From positions 62,001-126,000 of the forward strand of contig JAKQHT010000025.1 in NCBI GenBank assembly GCA_029557895.1: 64,000 nucleotides of DNA. The letters run 5' to 3'. Within the stretch, counting starts at the first letter, position 1; each line of letters opens with the position of its first letter. The notes below the pieces were generated by a model, which was not told where the DNA came from, did no database searches, and was given only the letters and a program-made list of their open reading frames with translations. The position numbers and the translations under genes are program-made. Source of the DNA: Bacteroidota bacterium. GTDB taxonomy: Bacteria > Bacteroidota > Bacteroidia > Flavobacteriales > Flavobacteriaceae. This document shows positions 41,744 through 50,800 of this stretch, piece by piece.

Positions 41744-42691
41744 ATGAAAACAATTCTAAAACATACCGCCCTATTGCTTTTCCTTGCTCTCGGCTTTACC
41801 TCTACAGCACAGGAAAGCATAAAACCCGAAGATTTCGATTTGCCCGAAAACACTGAAATGGCCTTGGAAATCACCGGTGTATATGATGGAGTGAAACACA
41901 CATTTACGCAAACCAATGCAAAGGAATATCAGTTCAACAGCAACGGACTGCTTGCCCAAGTGAGAGAAATGATTACCGACGGTTTTGGCAGCCAGGATAC
42001 TTACCATTACGATGGGCACGGCGAATTGGTAAAAGTGGATTATCTCCTAGGAACAAGTGCCGGACCAGTAACTGGTTCATCGACCCACAGCATTGAAAAA
42101 GAAGACTACAAAACCACTTATACACGTAAAAATGCCAATGGAGATGTAGAAAGAACCATTGCCTTTTTTAATGAAGCCGGCGAACTGCGTGGCAAAAGTT
42201 TCTATAATGCAAAAAAAGCCCTGGTGAAACAAATTGAGTATGATGGAGCAAAAACATACCGGATCAGGGAATTCAAGCTTAATAAAGTGGTTTCTGACAT
42301 TGTTTATGAAAATAATGAAGAGGGAAAACTGGCAAAAAAACTGAAATATACCGAACCTGGCAAAACACCTAGCAAGGAGCAGCTGACAACAATCAGTTAC
42401 AATGAAAAAGGTGACGCTGATAAAATGTTCGTACACTACGACAACGAACCGGGAACGACACCCAGGGTAATGAATACCCATACAATGGAATATGTGTATG
42501 ACGACGATATCTGGGTGGCACGCATAGAATACAGGCACGGCTACTATAAGCCCAGTCCGACATTGGATATAACACTGCGCCGTATCAAGACAGCGGATAA
42601 AATGTATACCCCAAAAGACGAAAAATCCTTGCTGGATTTCTGCAAGCAAGTGTATCAGCATTACCTGGATACAGAAAACAAGCAAGACTAA
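41744..42691 (+). CDS. secreted YD-like repeat protein
   Basis: This 315-residue exported protein starts with a signal peptide (MKTILKHTALLLFLALGFTS to TAQ). It contains repeated Y-x-Y/F-x-x-x-G-x-L units, such as YQFNSNGLLAQVREMITDGF, TYHYDGHGELVKVDYLLG and ISYNEKGDADKMFVHYD, which resemble degenerate RHS/YD repeats. It appears paralogous to the N-terminal half of the MORN protein and to the next gene. A role in binding sugars or in envelope structure is possible but unproven. Confidence 0.82.
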   Translation: MKTILKHTALLLFLALGFTSTAQESIKPEDFDLPENTEMALEITGVYDGVKHTFTQTNAKEYQFNSNGLLAQVREMITDGFGSQDTYHYDGHGELVKVDYLLGTSAGPVTGSSTHSIEKEDYKTTYTRKNANGDVERTIAFFNEAGELRGKSFYNAKKALVKQIEYDGAKTYRIREFKLNKVVSDIVYENNEEGKLAKKLKYTEPGKTPSKEQLTTISYNEKGDADKMFVHYDNEPGTTPRVMNTHTMEYVYDDDIWVARIEYRHGYYKPSPTLDITLRRIKTADKMYTPKDEKSLLDFCKQVYQHYLDTENKQD

Positions 42692-42705
42692 TAAACCGGA
42701 ACAGA

Positions 42706-43655
42706 ATGAAATACACGATTACAACTTTAATGATGATTGCGGCCTTTGTCGCTACTGCCCAACAGTATGTAGCACAGCATCTCACACCGCCCAAAACCTA
42801 TTGGCAATCCTTTGGCTATCAAAAACAGCCCGACCACGTACAAACGGTGCAATACAAAAGCGATAGCCTCGGTTATGAGCCTACTGCGGTTTTGGTAAAA
42901 TCGTTCAACAAAGAGGGTTTTCTTATTCAGGATTACACCCATATTTTGGGCAATTTTGCCAGTGAAACGGCACACAATTATGTGTACAAAAACGGCGTCC
43001 TGGACAGCATCAACACCTTGACAACCAATCAAGATTTCAGCTCAACCAGAAATTGAATTATAACCCAAAAGGCCAGCTTGTCCATATTATATCAACAGGA
43101 AAATATTCCGAATACACCGATACTTTTACTTATTATGAAAATGGAATGGTCAAAACCATTCAACGAAAATACAAAGACAAAAGCACAACAACTACATCGT
43201 ACGACCATAAGAAGAACGTAGTAACCGAAACCGATAAACGAGCCAATGGCAAAATCGCTACCACAACCTATGTATATAACGTAGATGAATTGTTCGCAAC
43301 GATTGATGGTAAAAATACCGTCAGGTTTCACAACACCTACCACAATTACGATTTTGAAGTACAAGTCGAAGGCGATGCTTTGCAGTATGCGATAGAAAAA
43401 CGCAGATTGTTCCAGCAAGACGAGCAATATCTCGGCAAACTATCAAAGGAGAAAAATGGGAAAATCGTGTTTGACATTCCTGCCATTTCCCGAAACGATA
43501 ATGGCGACATCATACGCCAACTGCAATTGGACAAAACGAGCAAGCAGACACGCAGGAGATTGTGGTTTAGCAAATACGTCTATGCAGACGGCACCACAAG
43601 CGGCAGCACCGATTATGATTTGCTGTTCGGACAACGAGTAGAAAAAATGAAATAA
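42706..43655 (+). pseudogene. secreted YD-like repeat protein, split by a frameshift
   Basis: Two ORFs (42706-43056 and 43053-43655) together make one protein of about 316 residues, the same size as the gene before. The first half has a signal peptide (MKYTITTLMMIAAFVATAQ) and ends at SINTLTTNQDFSST; the second half begins only with an unlikely TTG and reads KLNYNPKGQLVHIISTG, continuing the YD-like repeat. The frame changes near 43030-43053. Either the gene is broken or a base is wrong in the sequence. Without the shift it would be a third YD-like paralogue. Confidence 0.75.
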
Positions 43656-43664
43656 CGCCATCCA

Positions 43665-44675
43665 ATGAAAGAAAAGTTACCGCTCAACGAGCAAGACATC
43701 AAAAAGTTGTGGAAGCACCTGTTGCCGACGATACTATTTCCGTTTGTGGCAGCAGGTATGTTTTATGCTTTCTTTTTGGTTTTCTTTAAAGATACAGGCT
43801 TTTTTCAAGATAAAATTGGTCTGTATATGCTCGTGGGCTTTAGTGTATTTTTCTTCGGCATTATTGCTTGGATGATTTGGGGCTATGCCATTGATTTGCG
43901 GAGGGGCTTCAAATATAGGATAGAGGGAAAAATAACCGACAAAGAATTAAGGGTACATACCTCTACCTCACATTCTTCGGGAGGCAAAACAGGCAGCGGC
44001 AGTACACACAGTTCCACCACACGGCATTATTCCGTAGAAATCGAAGGTGTGCAGTATTCCATAGAGCAGGAACATTATGGAAAACTACAAGTAGGTGCAG
44101 CTATCATCATCGAAAAAGCACCAAAATCGCACCTTACCTTATTTTTAGAAGTAGGTAAAACCGATGAATTACCACCCGAAAAATCAATAGAAGCAGATGA
44201 CGACAAACGGAAATTTTTGAGCAGCACACCGAGAAAAGCATATTTTACACAAGACGATTACAAGGCATTGAAAAGAGGGTTTTGGGGCAAGGCAAAATTC
44301 AGATTGATTGCATTAACGGTAATGGGGTTATTGGTTGTGCCGTTTTTGGTGGGCAAAATGCAGATAAATATATTTTTCCTGTTTCCGTTGATGCTGATTG
44401 CCATATACCAATTCTGGAAGTTCAACAAGGAATGGAGGTTATACTACCGCAATAAACAATATGCTTACAAAGAGGGCATTCCTACTATTGTGCAAGACAA
44501 ATCCAAATACAATCGTTCAAACAATGTAAAAACTTCGGGAGGAACTATCAGGGTAAAGGACAAACTGTACGCACAATTAAATGTTGGCGACAAAATCATA
44601 TTATACAAACCTGCCAAAGGCAATCAGATTTTGAGCATCACGACTGCTGCCCATGAAGAAATCTATGTGATGTAA
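43665..44675 (+). CDS. membrane protein with two repeated beta domains
   Basis: This 336-residue protein has two N-terminal membrane helices (about 18-38 and 52-72), an extramembrane domain, two more helices (about 212-250), and a second soluble domain. The two soluble parts look related: both end in short beta segments with YSIEQEHYGKLQVGAAIIIE and KLYAQLNVGDKIILYKPAKG, similar to small SH3-like or NfeD-like barrels. The first contains a Ser/Gly/Thr-rich loop (SHSSGGKTGSGSTHSSTT). Family not recognised. It lies 9 bp after the split YD gene. Confidence 0.8.
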   Translation: MKEKLPLNEQDIKKLWKHLLPTILFPFVAAGMFYAFFLVFFKDTGFFQDKIGLYMLVGFSVFFFGIIAWMIWGYAIDLRRGFKYRIEGKITDKELRVHTSTSHSSGGKTGSGSTHSSTTRHYSVEIEGVQYSIEQEHYGKLQVGAAIIIEKAPKSHLTLFLEVGKTDELPPEKSIEADDDKRKFLSSTPRKAYFTQDDYKALKRGFWGKAKFRLIALTVMGLLVVPFLVGKMQINIFFLFPLMLIAIYQFWKFNKEWRLYYRNKQYAYKEGIPTIVQDKSKYNRSNNVKTSGGTIRVKDKLYAQLNVGDKIILYKPAKGNQILSITTAAHEEIYVM

Positions 44676-44705
44676 TGAATAATGGAATGAACAAAGTAGA
44701 AGCAG

Positions 44706-45758
44706 ATGAAAACGATAATACATAAAATTTTAGGTACAGCATTTTTGCTGATGGCTGTTCTGTTTTCCCAAAAAGTCTTTGCCAATGCCGCACAGCCCGG
44801 CATTTGGAACGCAGGCGGTACAGTCTTTACGATGCTTTATCCCGAAGATTCCGCCACTTTCAAAAAAGTGCAGATGCAGCAGGAACGGATTTATATTCAG
44901 CTATACAAAGGCTTTGCGGTGGTCAAAGGCACATACCTGTTTCGCAATACCACAGACGAAGCGCTCAACTTTAAAATGGGCTATCCTGTCAATGGCATTT
45001 ATTCCGGTGGCGATGCAGAACTAAACCAAGTTACGCTCGATAGCTTAAGCCAATTTAAAATCAGAGCCAAAAACAAATGGTTGCTTTTGCAGGAAAAACC
45101 CAACAGGGAATACGACAATATCATCGCATTTAGCGACAACTGGAAAGTATGGGAAATGTCATTTGCCCCCAATGAAAGCCAAACAGTGGAAGTATATTTT
45201 ATCGTGAATACCAATGAAGCCGGTGTGCGAAGTGGATACAACAAGAAACGAAAAAACGCTTTTATCTACCTGTTGGAAAGCGGTAGCGTGTGGCATCAAC
45301 CGATTGAAAAAGGAAACTTCTACGTACAGCTAATGGACGGTCTGACACCGAAAGATGTGCAGGGCTTGTCATCGGGCTTTAGTTTCCGTTACAATGAAAT
45401 ACACCAACTGTACAGCGGAACAAAAACTAACTTTTCGCCTACACCAAAAGACAATTTAGTAGCAACCTATTATGAACGCAACGAACACTTTGTATTTGAT
45501 AATGCACTCGTCCAAACAGAAAACCTCTTTGCAAAAATTGATGAATTGAGCCGTATGTCTTTAGAAACCTTAACCTACACCAAAGTAGCTATTGGAGACC
45601 CTTGCGAAGTGGAAACCACATTTTTAGGTTATTTACCAATGGCGCTTACCCTATTTGTGATTTATGCACCGTTTATTATTGGGATTATTGTTGTAGCCAT
45701 CATCATTTGGGCAATCGTGAAATGGAATAAAATCAGAAGAAAAAAGAAAGGAGCTTGA
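44706..45758 (+). CDS. exported protein with C-terminal membrane anchor
   Basis: This 350-residue protein has a long signal peptide (about 1-28; GTAFLLMAVLFSQKVFANA), a large exported beta-rich domain (NGIYSGGDAEL, LYKGFAVVKGTYLFRNTTDE), and a C-terminal hydrophobic region (about 310-338; LFVIYAPFIIGIIVVAIIIW) followed by a basic KIRRKKKGA tail. The layout is a periplasmic domain held in the inner membrane. The strand pattern recalls VIT-type domains, but I am not certain. The next gene starts one base after its stop. Confidence 0.8.
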   Translation: MKTIIHKILGTAFLLMAVLFSQKVFANAAQPGIWNAGGTVFTMLYPEDSATFKKVQMQQERIYIQLYKGFAVVKGTYLFRNTTDEALNFKMGYPVNGIYSGGDAELNQVTLDSLSQFKIRAKNKWLLLQEKPNREYDNIIAFSDNWKVWEMSFAPNESQTVEVYFIVNTNEAGVRSGYNKKRKNAFIYLLESGSVWHQPIEKGNFYVQLMDGLTPKDVQGLSSGFSFRYNEIHQLYSGTKTNFSPTPKDNLVATYYERNEHFVFDNALVQTENLFAKIDELSRMSLETLTYTKVAIGDPCEVETTFLGYLPMALTLFVIYAPFIIGIIVVAIIIWAIVKWNKIRRKKKGA

Positions 45759-45759
45759 T

Positions 45760-46101
45760 ATGGTAGCTTTAGCCTTATTATTTATCGTGATTATCGGACT
45801 GTTATTGTGGATAGTACGGTTGTTGCAAGATTTTTTTAAAGCTTACAATAGTTTGAATGAAAATGCCTTTACAGCCGAGTTTGAAGATAAACTACAGAAA
45901 CAAAAAAACATAATTTCCTGTCAAGAAAGGAACAGTGAAATCAATACCGTTATCAACAAACGACTTACGGAATTGGATCAAAAATTTCCAGCTTCACTAA
46001 CACAAATCGAACATCCTGAAATGCTTACATCTGCATTTAAGCAAGCACTACATTCTTCATTGAACTTGCTCAAAGAAACCGAATATAAACACAAGCCATA
46101 A
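45760..46101 (+). CDS. small membrane-anchored coiled-coil protein
   Basis: This 113-residue protein has one N-terminal membrane helix (MVALALLFIVIIGLLLWIVR) followed by a charged, probably coiled-coil region (FEDKLQKQKNIISCQERNSE to NKRLTELDQKF) and a helical tail. It directly follows the anchored exported protein with a 1-bp gap, so the two may form a complex. No family is recognised. Confidence 0.75.
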   Translation: MVALALLFIVIIGLLLWIVRLLQDFFKAYNSLNENAFTAEFEDKLQKQKNIISCQERNSEINTVINKRLTELDQKFPASLTQIEHPEMLTSAFKQALHSSLNLLKETEYKHKP

Positions 46102-46149
46102 AATAAATTTATACTTTTATCTCCATATTAATCAAACTAAATCTATCGT

Positions 46150-47961
46150 ATGCAGTTGAAACGGATTATATGGATTATTTGTGTCGGGGTGTTTTCTCTG
46201 AATGCGTTTGCACAGGAACTGACTTTGACGGACAGCATCAGGCAATCCGTACAGAAAGAAAGCGATTACAATCAAAAGATTGAAATCCTGCAAAAAAGCA
46301 TCTTAAATATTTATTCTACCAAATTTGATGAAACCATTGAACTGGCTCGTTTTGGCTATGACCTTGCCCGTCAGAAAAATGACAAAGTAAACAAAGGCGA
46401 TTTTATGCGGACAATCGGTCGGGCATTGATGAAGAAAGGTAACATTGACAGTGCTTCTGTCTACTATCATAAAGCCCTTTCCGAATTGGAGAACAGTGGT
46501 GATAGTGAAAAGTTGGGTTTGCTGTACGATGATATGGCAAGGATTTTCCGCAAATTGCATCAGCCCGAACGGGCTTTGGGCTTTTACGATAAAGCATTAG
46601 AACTGTATGAAGCAAGTAACGATTTAGAGGGCATTGCCCGCATCAACAATGAAAGCGGTGTGGTTTTTCGGGATGAGTACAATGATTATGAAGAAGCCAA
46701 AAGGCGGTTTGAAAAATCTCTGAAAATTCAGACACAACGAAAAGATACATTAGGAATTGGTTACTCGCTGGAATTTTTGGGTTACAACGAATTGATGCAG
46801 AAAAATTACGCATCGGCTGAAAGCTATTTGAAACAGGCACTGGAAGTCAGAAAAAAAGGAAAAGACGATTTTGCTTTAATGCTCAATTACACTGCATTGG
46901 GCGAGTATTATAAAGCAACTAAAAACTATTCGGTTTCCAATGAATATTTCCAAAAAAGCAATGAGGTTGCCCAAAAAATCAAATTTCCCGATATACAGCA
47001 GTACAACTATCAGCAGATTACCGACAATTTTGAAAGTCAGGGAAATTATGCAGAAGCCTACAAATCGCTTAAAGCATTTAATGTGCTCAACGATAGTTTG
47101 TACAATGCAGAAAAACTAAAAAATGTAGAAGAAATTACGACCAAATACGAAACTGCAGAAAAGGAAAAGCAAATACTGCAACACAAAGCAGCAATTACCA
47201 ATCGCAACTTTTGGATTTTCGGATTGGTAACATTGGCAGTCATTATCGGGTTGATGGGCTTCTTGCTGTACAAACAGCAAGTGCTTAAAAACATCAGGCA
47301 GCAGAAAGATAACGAGCTTAAACTCGCTTTGGAAAAAATTGAAAGCCAAAACCGATTGCAAGAACAGCGTTTGGCAATATCACGGGATTTACACGATAAT
47401 ATCGGGGCACAGCTATCATTTATCGTTTCGGCAATCGACACCATTAAATATTATGTTAACGACAAAAATGATAAACTGACCGAAAAATTGGAAAATATCG
47501 GTGCATTTGCAAAAGAAACTATACAGGAGCTGCGTGATACGATTTGGGCGATGAACAAATCGGACATTATGCTGAAAGATTTGCAATCCCGCATTGCCAA
47601 CTTCATCGAAAAAGCCAAACAGTCCCAACACAATATCAATATTTCGGTCGAAGCGGACAAAAGCATTTCGGCAGATCTGAAATTCACGGCATTACAAGGG
47701 CTGAACATTTTTCGTATCATTCAGGAAGCGACCAACAATTCTTTGAAATATGCCGAAGCCAACCATATTCAAATCCAAATTTCCCAAAAGGAAAACAATG
47801 TAAATTTCTTGGTGCAAGACGATGGAAAAGGTTTTGTAGAAACGGAAGTAGAAGCAGGAAACGGACTGCTGAATATGCGGAAACGAGCCGAAGAATTGGG
47901 TGGAGAACTCATACTATTATCAGAAGCGGGCAAGGGAACAACCATTACGTTCAACGTATAA
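46150..47961 (+). CDS. TPR-sensor histidine kinase (HisKA_3)
   Basis: This 603-residue membrane histidine kinase starts with a signal peptide (KRIIWIICVGVFSLNAFAQ). Residues about 60-330 are tetratricopeptide repeats (GFYDKALELYEASNDLEG and others), placed in the periplasm. A single membrane helix lies at about 354-374. The HisKA_3 domain has the phospho-acceptor His415 in SRDLHDNIGAQLS, followed by a HATPase_c domain (QEATNNSLKYAEA, DDGKGF, GNGLLNMRKRAEEL). It is paired with the LuxR-type regulator 25 bp downstream. It probably senses an envelope protein or peptide, perhaps a cassette product. Confidence 0.95.
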   Translation: MQLKRIIWIICVGVFSLNAFAQELTLTDSIRQSVQKESDYNQKIEILQKSILNIYSTKFDETIELARFGYDLARQKNDKVNKGDFMRTIGRALMKKGNIDSASVYYHKALSELENSGDSEKLGLLYDDMARIFRKLHQPERALGFYDKALELYEASNDLEGIARINNESGVVFRDEYNDYEEAKRRFEKSLKIQTQRKDTLGIGYSLEFLGYNELMQKNYASAESYLKQALEVRKKGKDDFALMLNYTALGEYYKATKNYSVSNEYFQKSNEVAQKIKFPDIQQYNYQQITDNFESQGNYAEAYKSLKAFNVLNDSLYNAEKLKNVEEITTKYETAEKEKQILQHKAAITNRNFWIFGLVTLAVIIGLMGFLLYKQQVLKNIRQQKDNELKLALEKIESQNRLQEQRLAISRDLHDNIGAQLSFIVSAIDTIKYYVNDKNDKLTEKLENIGAFAKETIQELRDTIWAMNKSDIMLKDLQSRIANFIEKAKQSQHNINISVEADKSISADLKFTALQGLNIFRIIQEATNNSLKYAEANHIQIQISQKENNVNFLVQDDGKGFVETEVEAGNGLLNMRKRAEELGGELILLSEAGKGTTITFNV

Positions 47962-47986
47962 CTGAATTTAACTACAAATACCGAAT

Positions 47987-48643
47987 GTGATGAAAACAAG
48001 AATAGCCATCATAGAAGACAATAACTTTCTGATAAAAAGCGTCAAGGAAAAACTATCGTTTTTTGAAGACATAAGCATTTCCTTTACCGCCAACAACGGG
48101 TTGGAATGTATGGATAAATTGGACGGAGATACCCGAACAGATCTAATCCTGATGGATATTGAAATGCCGAAAATGAACGGCATTGAAGCCACCGCTTTGG
48201 TCAAACAGAAATATCCGCAGATAAAAATCATAATGCTGACAGTGTTTGATGACGATGACAATATCTTTCAAGCCATACAATCGGGAGCAGACGGCTATCT
48301 GTTGAAAGATACGGCACCGCAGGCACTCTACGATGCCATTATCCAAACTTTGGAGGGCGGTGCAGTTATGACACCATCCATCGCTATGAAAACACTCAAT
48401 CTTTTGCGTTCGCCTTTATCTTTAGAAACCGATGAGGAGGAAGATGAAACCATAAAACTGACAAGCAGGGAAACCGATGTGTTGGAACAATTATCAACGG
48501 GATTACCTTATACCGCCATTGCCGAAAACCTGTGTATTTCTCCTTCTACAGTCCGCAGGCATATCGAAAATATTTACCAAAAATTACAGGTGCATTCCAA
48601 AACCGAAGCCATTGCTTTGGCAAAAAAGAAACGGTTTATATAA
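47987..48643 (+). CDS. LuxR/NarL-family response regulator
   Basis: This 218-residue partner of the upstream kinase has an intact receiver: acidic residues in IIEDNNF, phosphoacceptor Asp56 in LILMDIEMP, Thr in MLTVFDDDD and Lys in GYLLKDTAP. The LuxR-type helix-turn-helix (about 150-215; LTSRETDVLEQLSTG and ISPSTVRRHIENIYQKLQV) binds DNA. The natural targets are unknown but are likely to include the upstream cassette. It contrasts with the Glu54 regulator at 35.6 kb. Confidence 0.95.
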   Translation: MMKTRIAIIEDNNFLIKSVKEKLSFFEDISISFTANNGLECMDKLDGDTRTDLILMDIEMPKMNGIEATALVKQKYPQIKIIMLTVFDDDDNIFQAIQSGADGYLLKDTAPQALYDAIIQTLEGGAVMTPSIAMKTLNLLRSPLSLETDEEEDETIKLTSRETDVLEQLSTGLPYTAIAENLCISPSTVRRHIENIYQKLQVHSKTEAIALAKKKRFI

Positions 48644-48978
48644 GTTTTTGGCAATTTGCTAATTGTCATTACCTTGTCTCTTGTTGTTTTTTTTGGACCA
48701 TTATTCTTAAGGTTGAACATTGCTTTAAAAAGCAGGTTTGGTCGTTTCAATACCTGTCAATTTAATACAAATAAAACTTTACTGATTGAATAATACAGGA
48801 AGATACCGATCGATATATCTTGTATTACACTTGTTCAGATAATTTTTTGTCAACAAAATAGAAGGTGACAAATAAAAATGAATTTATGGCCAACGAAAAT
48901 TGTACTTGTTCTCATGCATCAACAAAATTAGCGAAACCTTAATTCCAAATTGAATTTCAAATTGGTAAAGTAACAGCA
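48644..48978. other. intergenic gap, no gene seen
   Basis: This 335-bp AT-rich gap lies between the response regulator and the convergent engB gene. It holds only very short ORFs, a self-complementary GATCGATATATC region near 48818, and a weak TTCAA-type repeat near 48950. No clear terminator was found. Confidence 0.6.
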
Positions 48979-49593
48979 TCAACTATTTCGCAACGCATTG
49001 ATTTCCTTATTGGTGCTATCGATAAATTGCAAGATATCTTCGCGTCCCAATGCAGAAGTCGAAGAAGTGACAAAATGCCTTGGAGCTTCTTCCCAGTTGG
49101 TCAGGAGCTCGTTAAGATAAGTGTTAACGTGGTCTTCAATGGTATTGGGTTTCAGCTTGTCTGCTTTGGTAAAGACAATAGAAAACGGAATGCCGTGTTC
49201 GCCCATCCATTGCATAAACTCGAGATCTATTTTTTGTGGTTCGTGCCGTATATCGATGAGTACAAAGGCATTGACCAACTGGAGCCTTTTTTCAAAATAA
49301 TCGGTGATAAACTTTTGGAACTTATTCTTTAGCGATTTTGATACCCTAGCGTATCCATAGCCCGGCAAGTCCACCAGATACCAGTTCTTGTTGATTATAA
49401 AATGGTTGATAAGCTGTGTCTTACCCGGTTTACCGGAGGTTTTTGCCAAATTCTTGTGGTTGGTCAACATATTGATCAATGACGATTTCCCTACATTGCT
49501 CCGTCCTATAAAGGCGTATTCCGGCAGGATGTCCTTCGGGCATTTCGTCACATCGGAATTGCTGACTATAAATTCGGCGGTTTTTATCAACAT
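48979..49593 (-). CDS. engB: ribosome biogenesis GTPase EngB (YsxC/YihA)
   Basis: EngB is an essential GTPase in assembly of the 50S ribosomal subunit. The start is the ATG of MLIKTAEFI; the ORF-track TTG three codons earlier lies in a repeat. The 204 residues contain the P-loop GRSNVGKSSLINML, the switch/G3 segment DLPGYGYARVS and the G4 motif TKADKL. The size and motifs match the family. It is on the minus strand with the following hydrolase gene upstream, separated by about 147 bp of repeat-like DNA. Confidence 0.96.
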   Translation of the reverse strand: MLIKTAEFIVSNSDVTKCPKDILPEYAFIGRSNVGKSSLINMLTNHKNLAKTSGKPGKTQLINHFIINKNWYLVDLPGYGYARVSKSLKNKFQKFITDYFEKRLQLVNAFVLIDIRHEPQKIDLEFMQWMGEHGIPFSIVFTKADKLKPNTIEDHVNTYLNELLTNWEEAPRHFVTSSTSALGREDILQFIDSTNKEINALRNS

Positions 49594-49611
49594 CAAATTC
49601 AAAGTTCAAGG

Positions 49612-49626
49612 CCTGCCTGTGGCAGG
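49612..49626. repeat. CCTGCC/GGCAGG hairpin before engB
   Basis: A perfect 6-bp stem CCTGCC-TGT-GGCAGG lies 19 bp before the engB ATG, beside TTCAAAGTTCAAG units. TTCAA-type units recur at 49711-49740. It looks like dispersed repeat material rather than a terminator, since no T-run follows. Confidence 0.5.
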
Positions 49627-49740
49627 GATGGTTAAATGTTCAAGTGCTCCGAACTTGTAACTGGAGACTCAAAGTTTATTTTAGGTTTGCTATCCAAAGC
49701 ATGATTTTGAATCTTCACTTCAATTTCAAGTTGAATTTTC

Positions 49741-50505
49741 TCAAAGCTTTCTCTTTTGCAACCAGCCTTCAAGTATTTTGTTAAATTCCTCTGGGTGTTC
49801 CATCATGGCAGCATGGCCACATTTGTCTATCCAGAAAAGTTCTGAATCTGGTAGCAAACTGTGGAACTCTTCCGCTACATCCGGGGGTGTTACTGTATCG
49901 TTTCGGCCCCAAATAATGCAGACCGGCAGATTTAATTTCGGGAGATCCTTGGCCATATTGTGCCTAATGGCGCTTTTGGCGATGGCAAGGGTTTTTATCA
50001 GTTTGTTGCGGTCGTTGACGGTTTCATATACTTCGTCCACGATTTCCTTTGTGGCAACCGCAGGATCATAAAATACATCCTGTGCCTTTTTTTTGATGAC
50101 TTCATAATCGCCACGCTTGGTATAGCCGCCGCCCATGGCACTTTCGTAAAGTCCTGAACTTCCGGTGATAATCAATGACTTAACCTTTTCGGGATACAAT
50201 TTGGTGTGGTACAAACCAATGTGTCCACCCAGTGAGTTGCCCAATAAGATAACATCATCAAGCTCCTTAAAAGCGATAAAATCATGAAGGTATTTGGCAA
50301 AACTCTTTACGTTGGTCTTTAGCAAAGACATATCGTAAATTGGCAATTCTGGAATGATGACCTTGTAACCCTTTTGTCCAAAATAGTGCAAAACAGCATC
50401 AAAGTTGCTCAAACCACCCATCAGCCCGTGCAAGACGATGATGGGTTGCCCTTCGCCTTCTTCTATGTAGCTGTAATTCTTCTCTTTTCGTAAACGATAT
50501 CTCAT
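49741..50505 (-). CDS. alpha/beta-fold hydrolase
   Basis: This is a soluble alpha/beta hydrolase of about 254 residues, starting at the ATG of MRYRLRKEKNYSYIEEG, 39 codons inside the ORF-track start. Motifs are VLHGLMGG (oxyanion region), the nucleophile elbow GNSLGGHIGLY with Ser, Asp in IWGRNDTVTPP, and the catalytic His in DKCGHAAMMEHPEEF. The substrate is unknown. It stands between engB and mraZ, divergent from the dcw cluster, an arrangement I recall as common in Flavobacteriia. Confidence 0.93.
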   Translation of the reverse strand: MRYRLRKEKNYSYIEEGEGQPIIVLHGLMGGLSNFDAVLHYFGQKGYKVIIPELPIYDMSLLKTNVKSFAKYLHDFIAFKELDDVILLGNSLGGHIGLYHTKLYPEKVKSLIITGSSGLYESAMGGGYTKRGDYEVIKKKAQDVFYDPAVATKEIVDEVYETVNDRNKLIKTLAIAKSAIRHNMAKDLPKLNLPVCIIWGRNDTVTPPDVAEEFHSLLPDSELFWIDKCGHAAMMEHPEEFNKILEGWLQKRKL

Positions 50506-50723
50506 AGATTGGTTAATCCATTCGTGAAGCAAATATAGGTATTTCGTTGAAATATCTTTTTTGTTTTTCACTTTCTTATTCTTCAAAAAAAAGAGCCCGG
50601 AGCTATTGGTTGTTTTGATCAATTATTATTTACGTAAATAATTTATAACCAATAAGATATAAATAAAATCCAAACCCAAATATTGATATATAATTATAGA
50701 AAAAACAAAACTTATGAACAAAA

Positions 50724-50753
50724 GTGGTAAATTGTGGTAAATTGTGGTAAATT
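50724..50753 (+). promoter_or_regulatory. three perfect MraZ-type boxes
   Basis: The 10-bp unit GTGGTAAATT occurs three times in perfect tandem. MraZ is known in other bacteria to bind direct repeats with a 10-bp period, containing GTG-type cores, in front of its own operon. The position, directly upstream of the -7 element and mraZ, fits autoregulation of the dcw cluster. The match is by arrangement and core, not by experiment. Confidence 0.85.
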
Positions 50754-50759
50754 TTTCAA

Positions 50760-50767
50760 TATATTTG
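50760..50767 (+). promoter_or_regulatory. dcw operon -7 promoter element
   Basis: TATATTTG matches TAnnTTTG, begins 7 bases after the last MraZ box and 41 bp before the TTG start of mraZ. The boxes would cover the -33 region, so MraZ binding should block RNA polymerase. Confidence 0.65.
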
Positions 50768-50800
50768 AAACGTTGTCGTTAACTGTGTAAAATCCTGGAA

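Noticed and set aside
42077-42685. 202-residue minus-strand ORF
   Set aside because: It is an antisense shadow of the exported YD-like gene; high Cys/Phe/Ile content with no recognisable motif.
48815-48845. Self-complementary GATCGATATATC as an operator or attachment site
   Set aside because: Short, AT-rich and without a partner copy or nearby integrase.
50701-50760. Possible CRISPR-like array at the GTGGTAAATT repeats
   Set aside because: Units are only 10 bp with no spacers and no cas genes; the position fits MraZ boxes.
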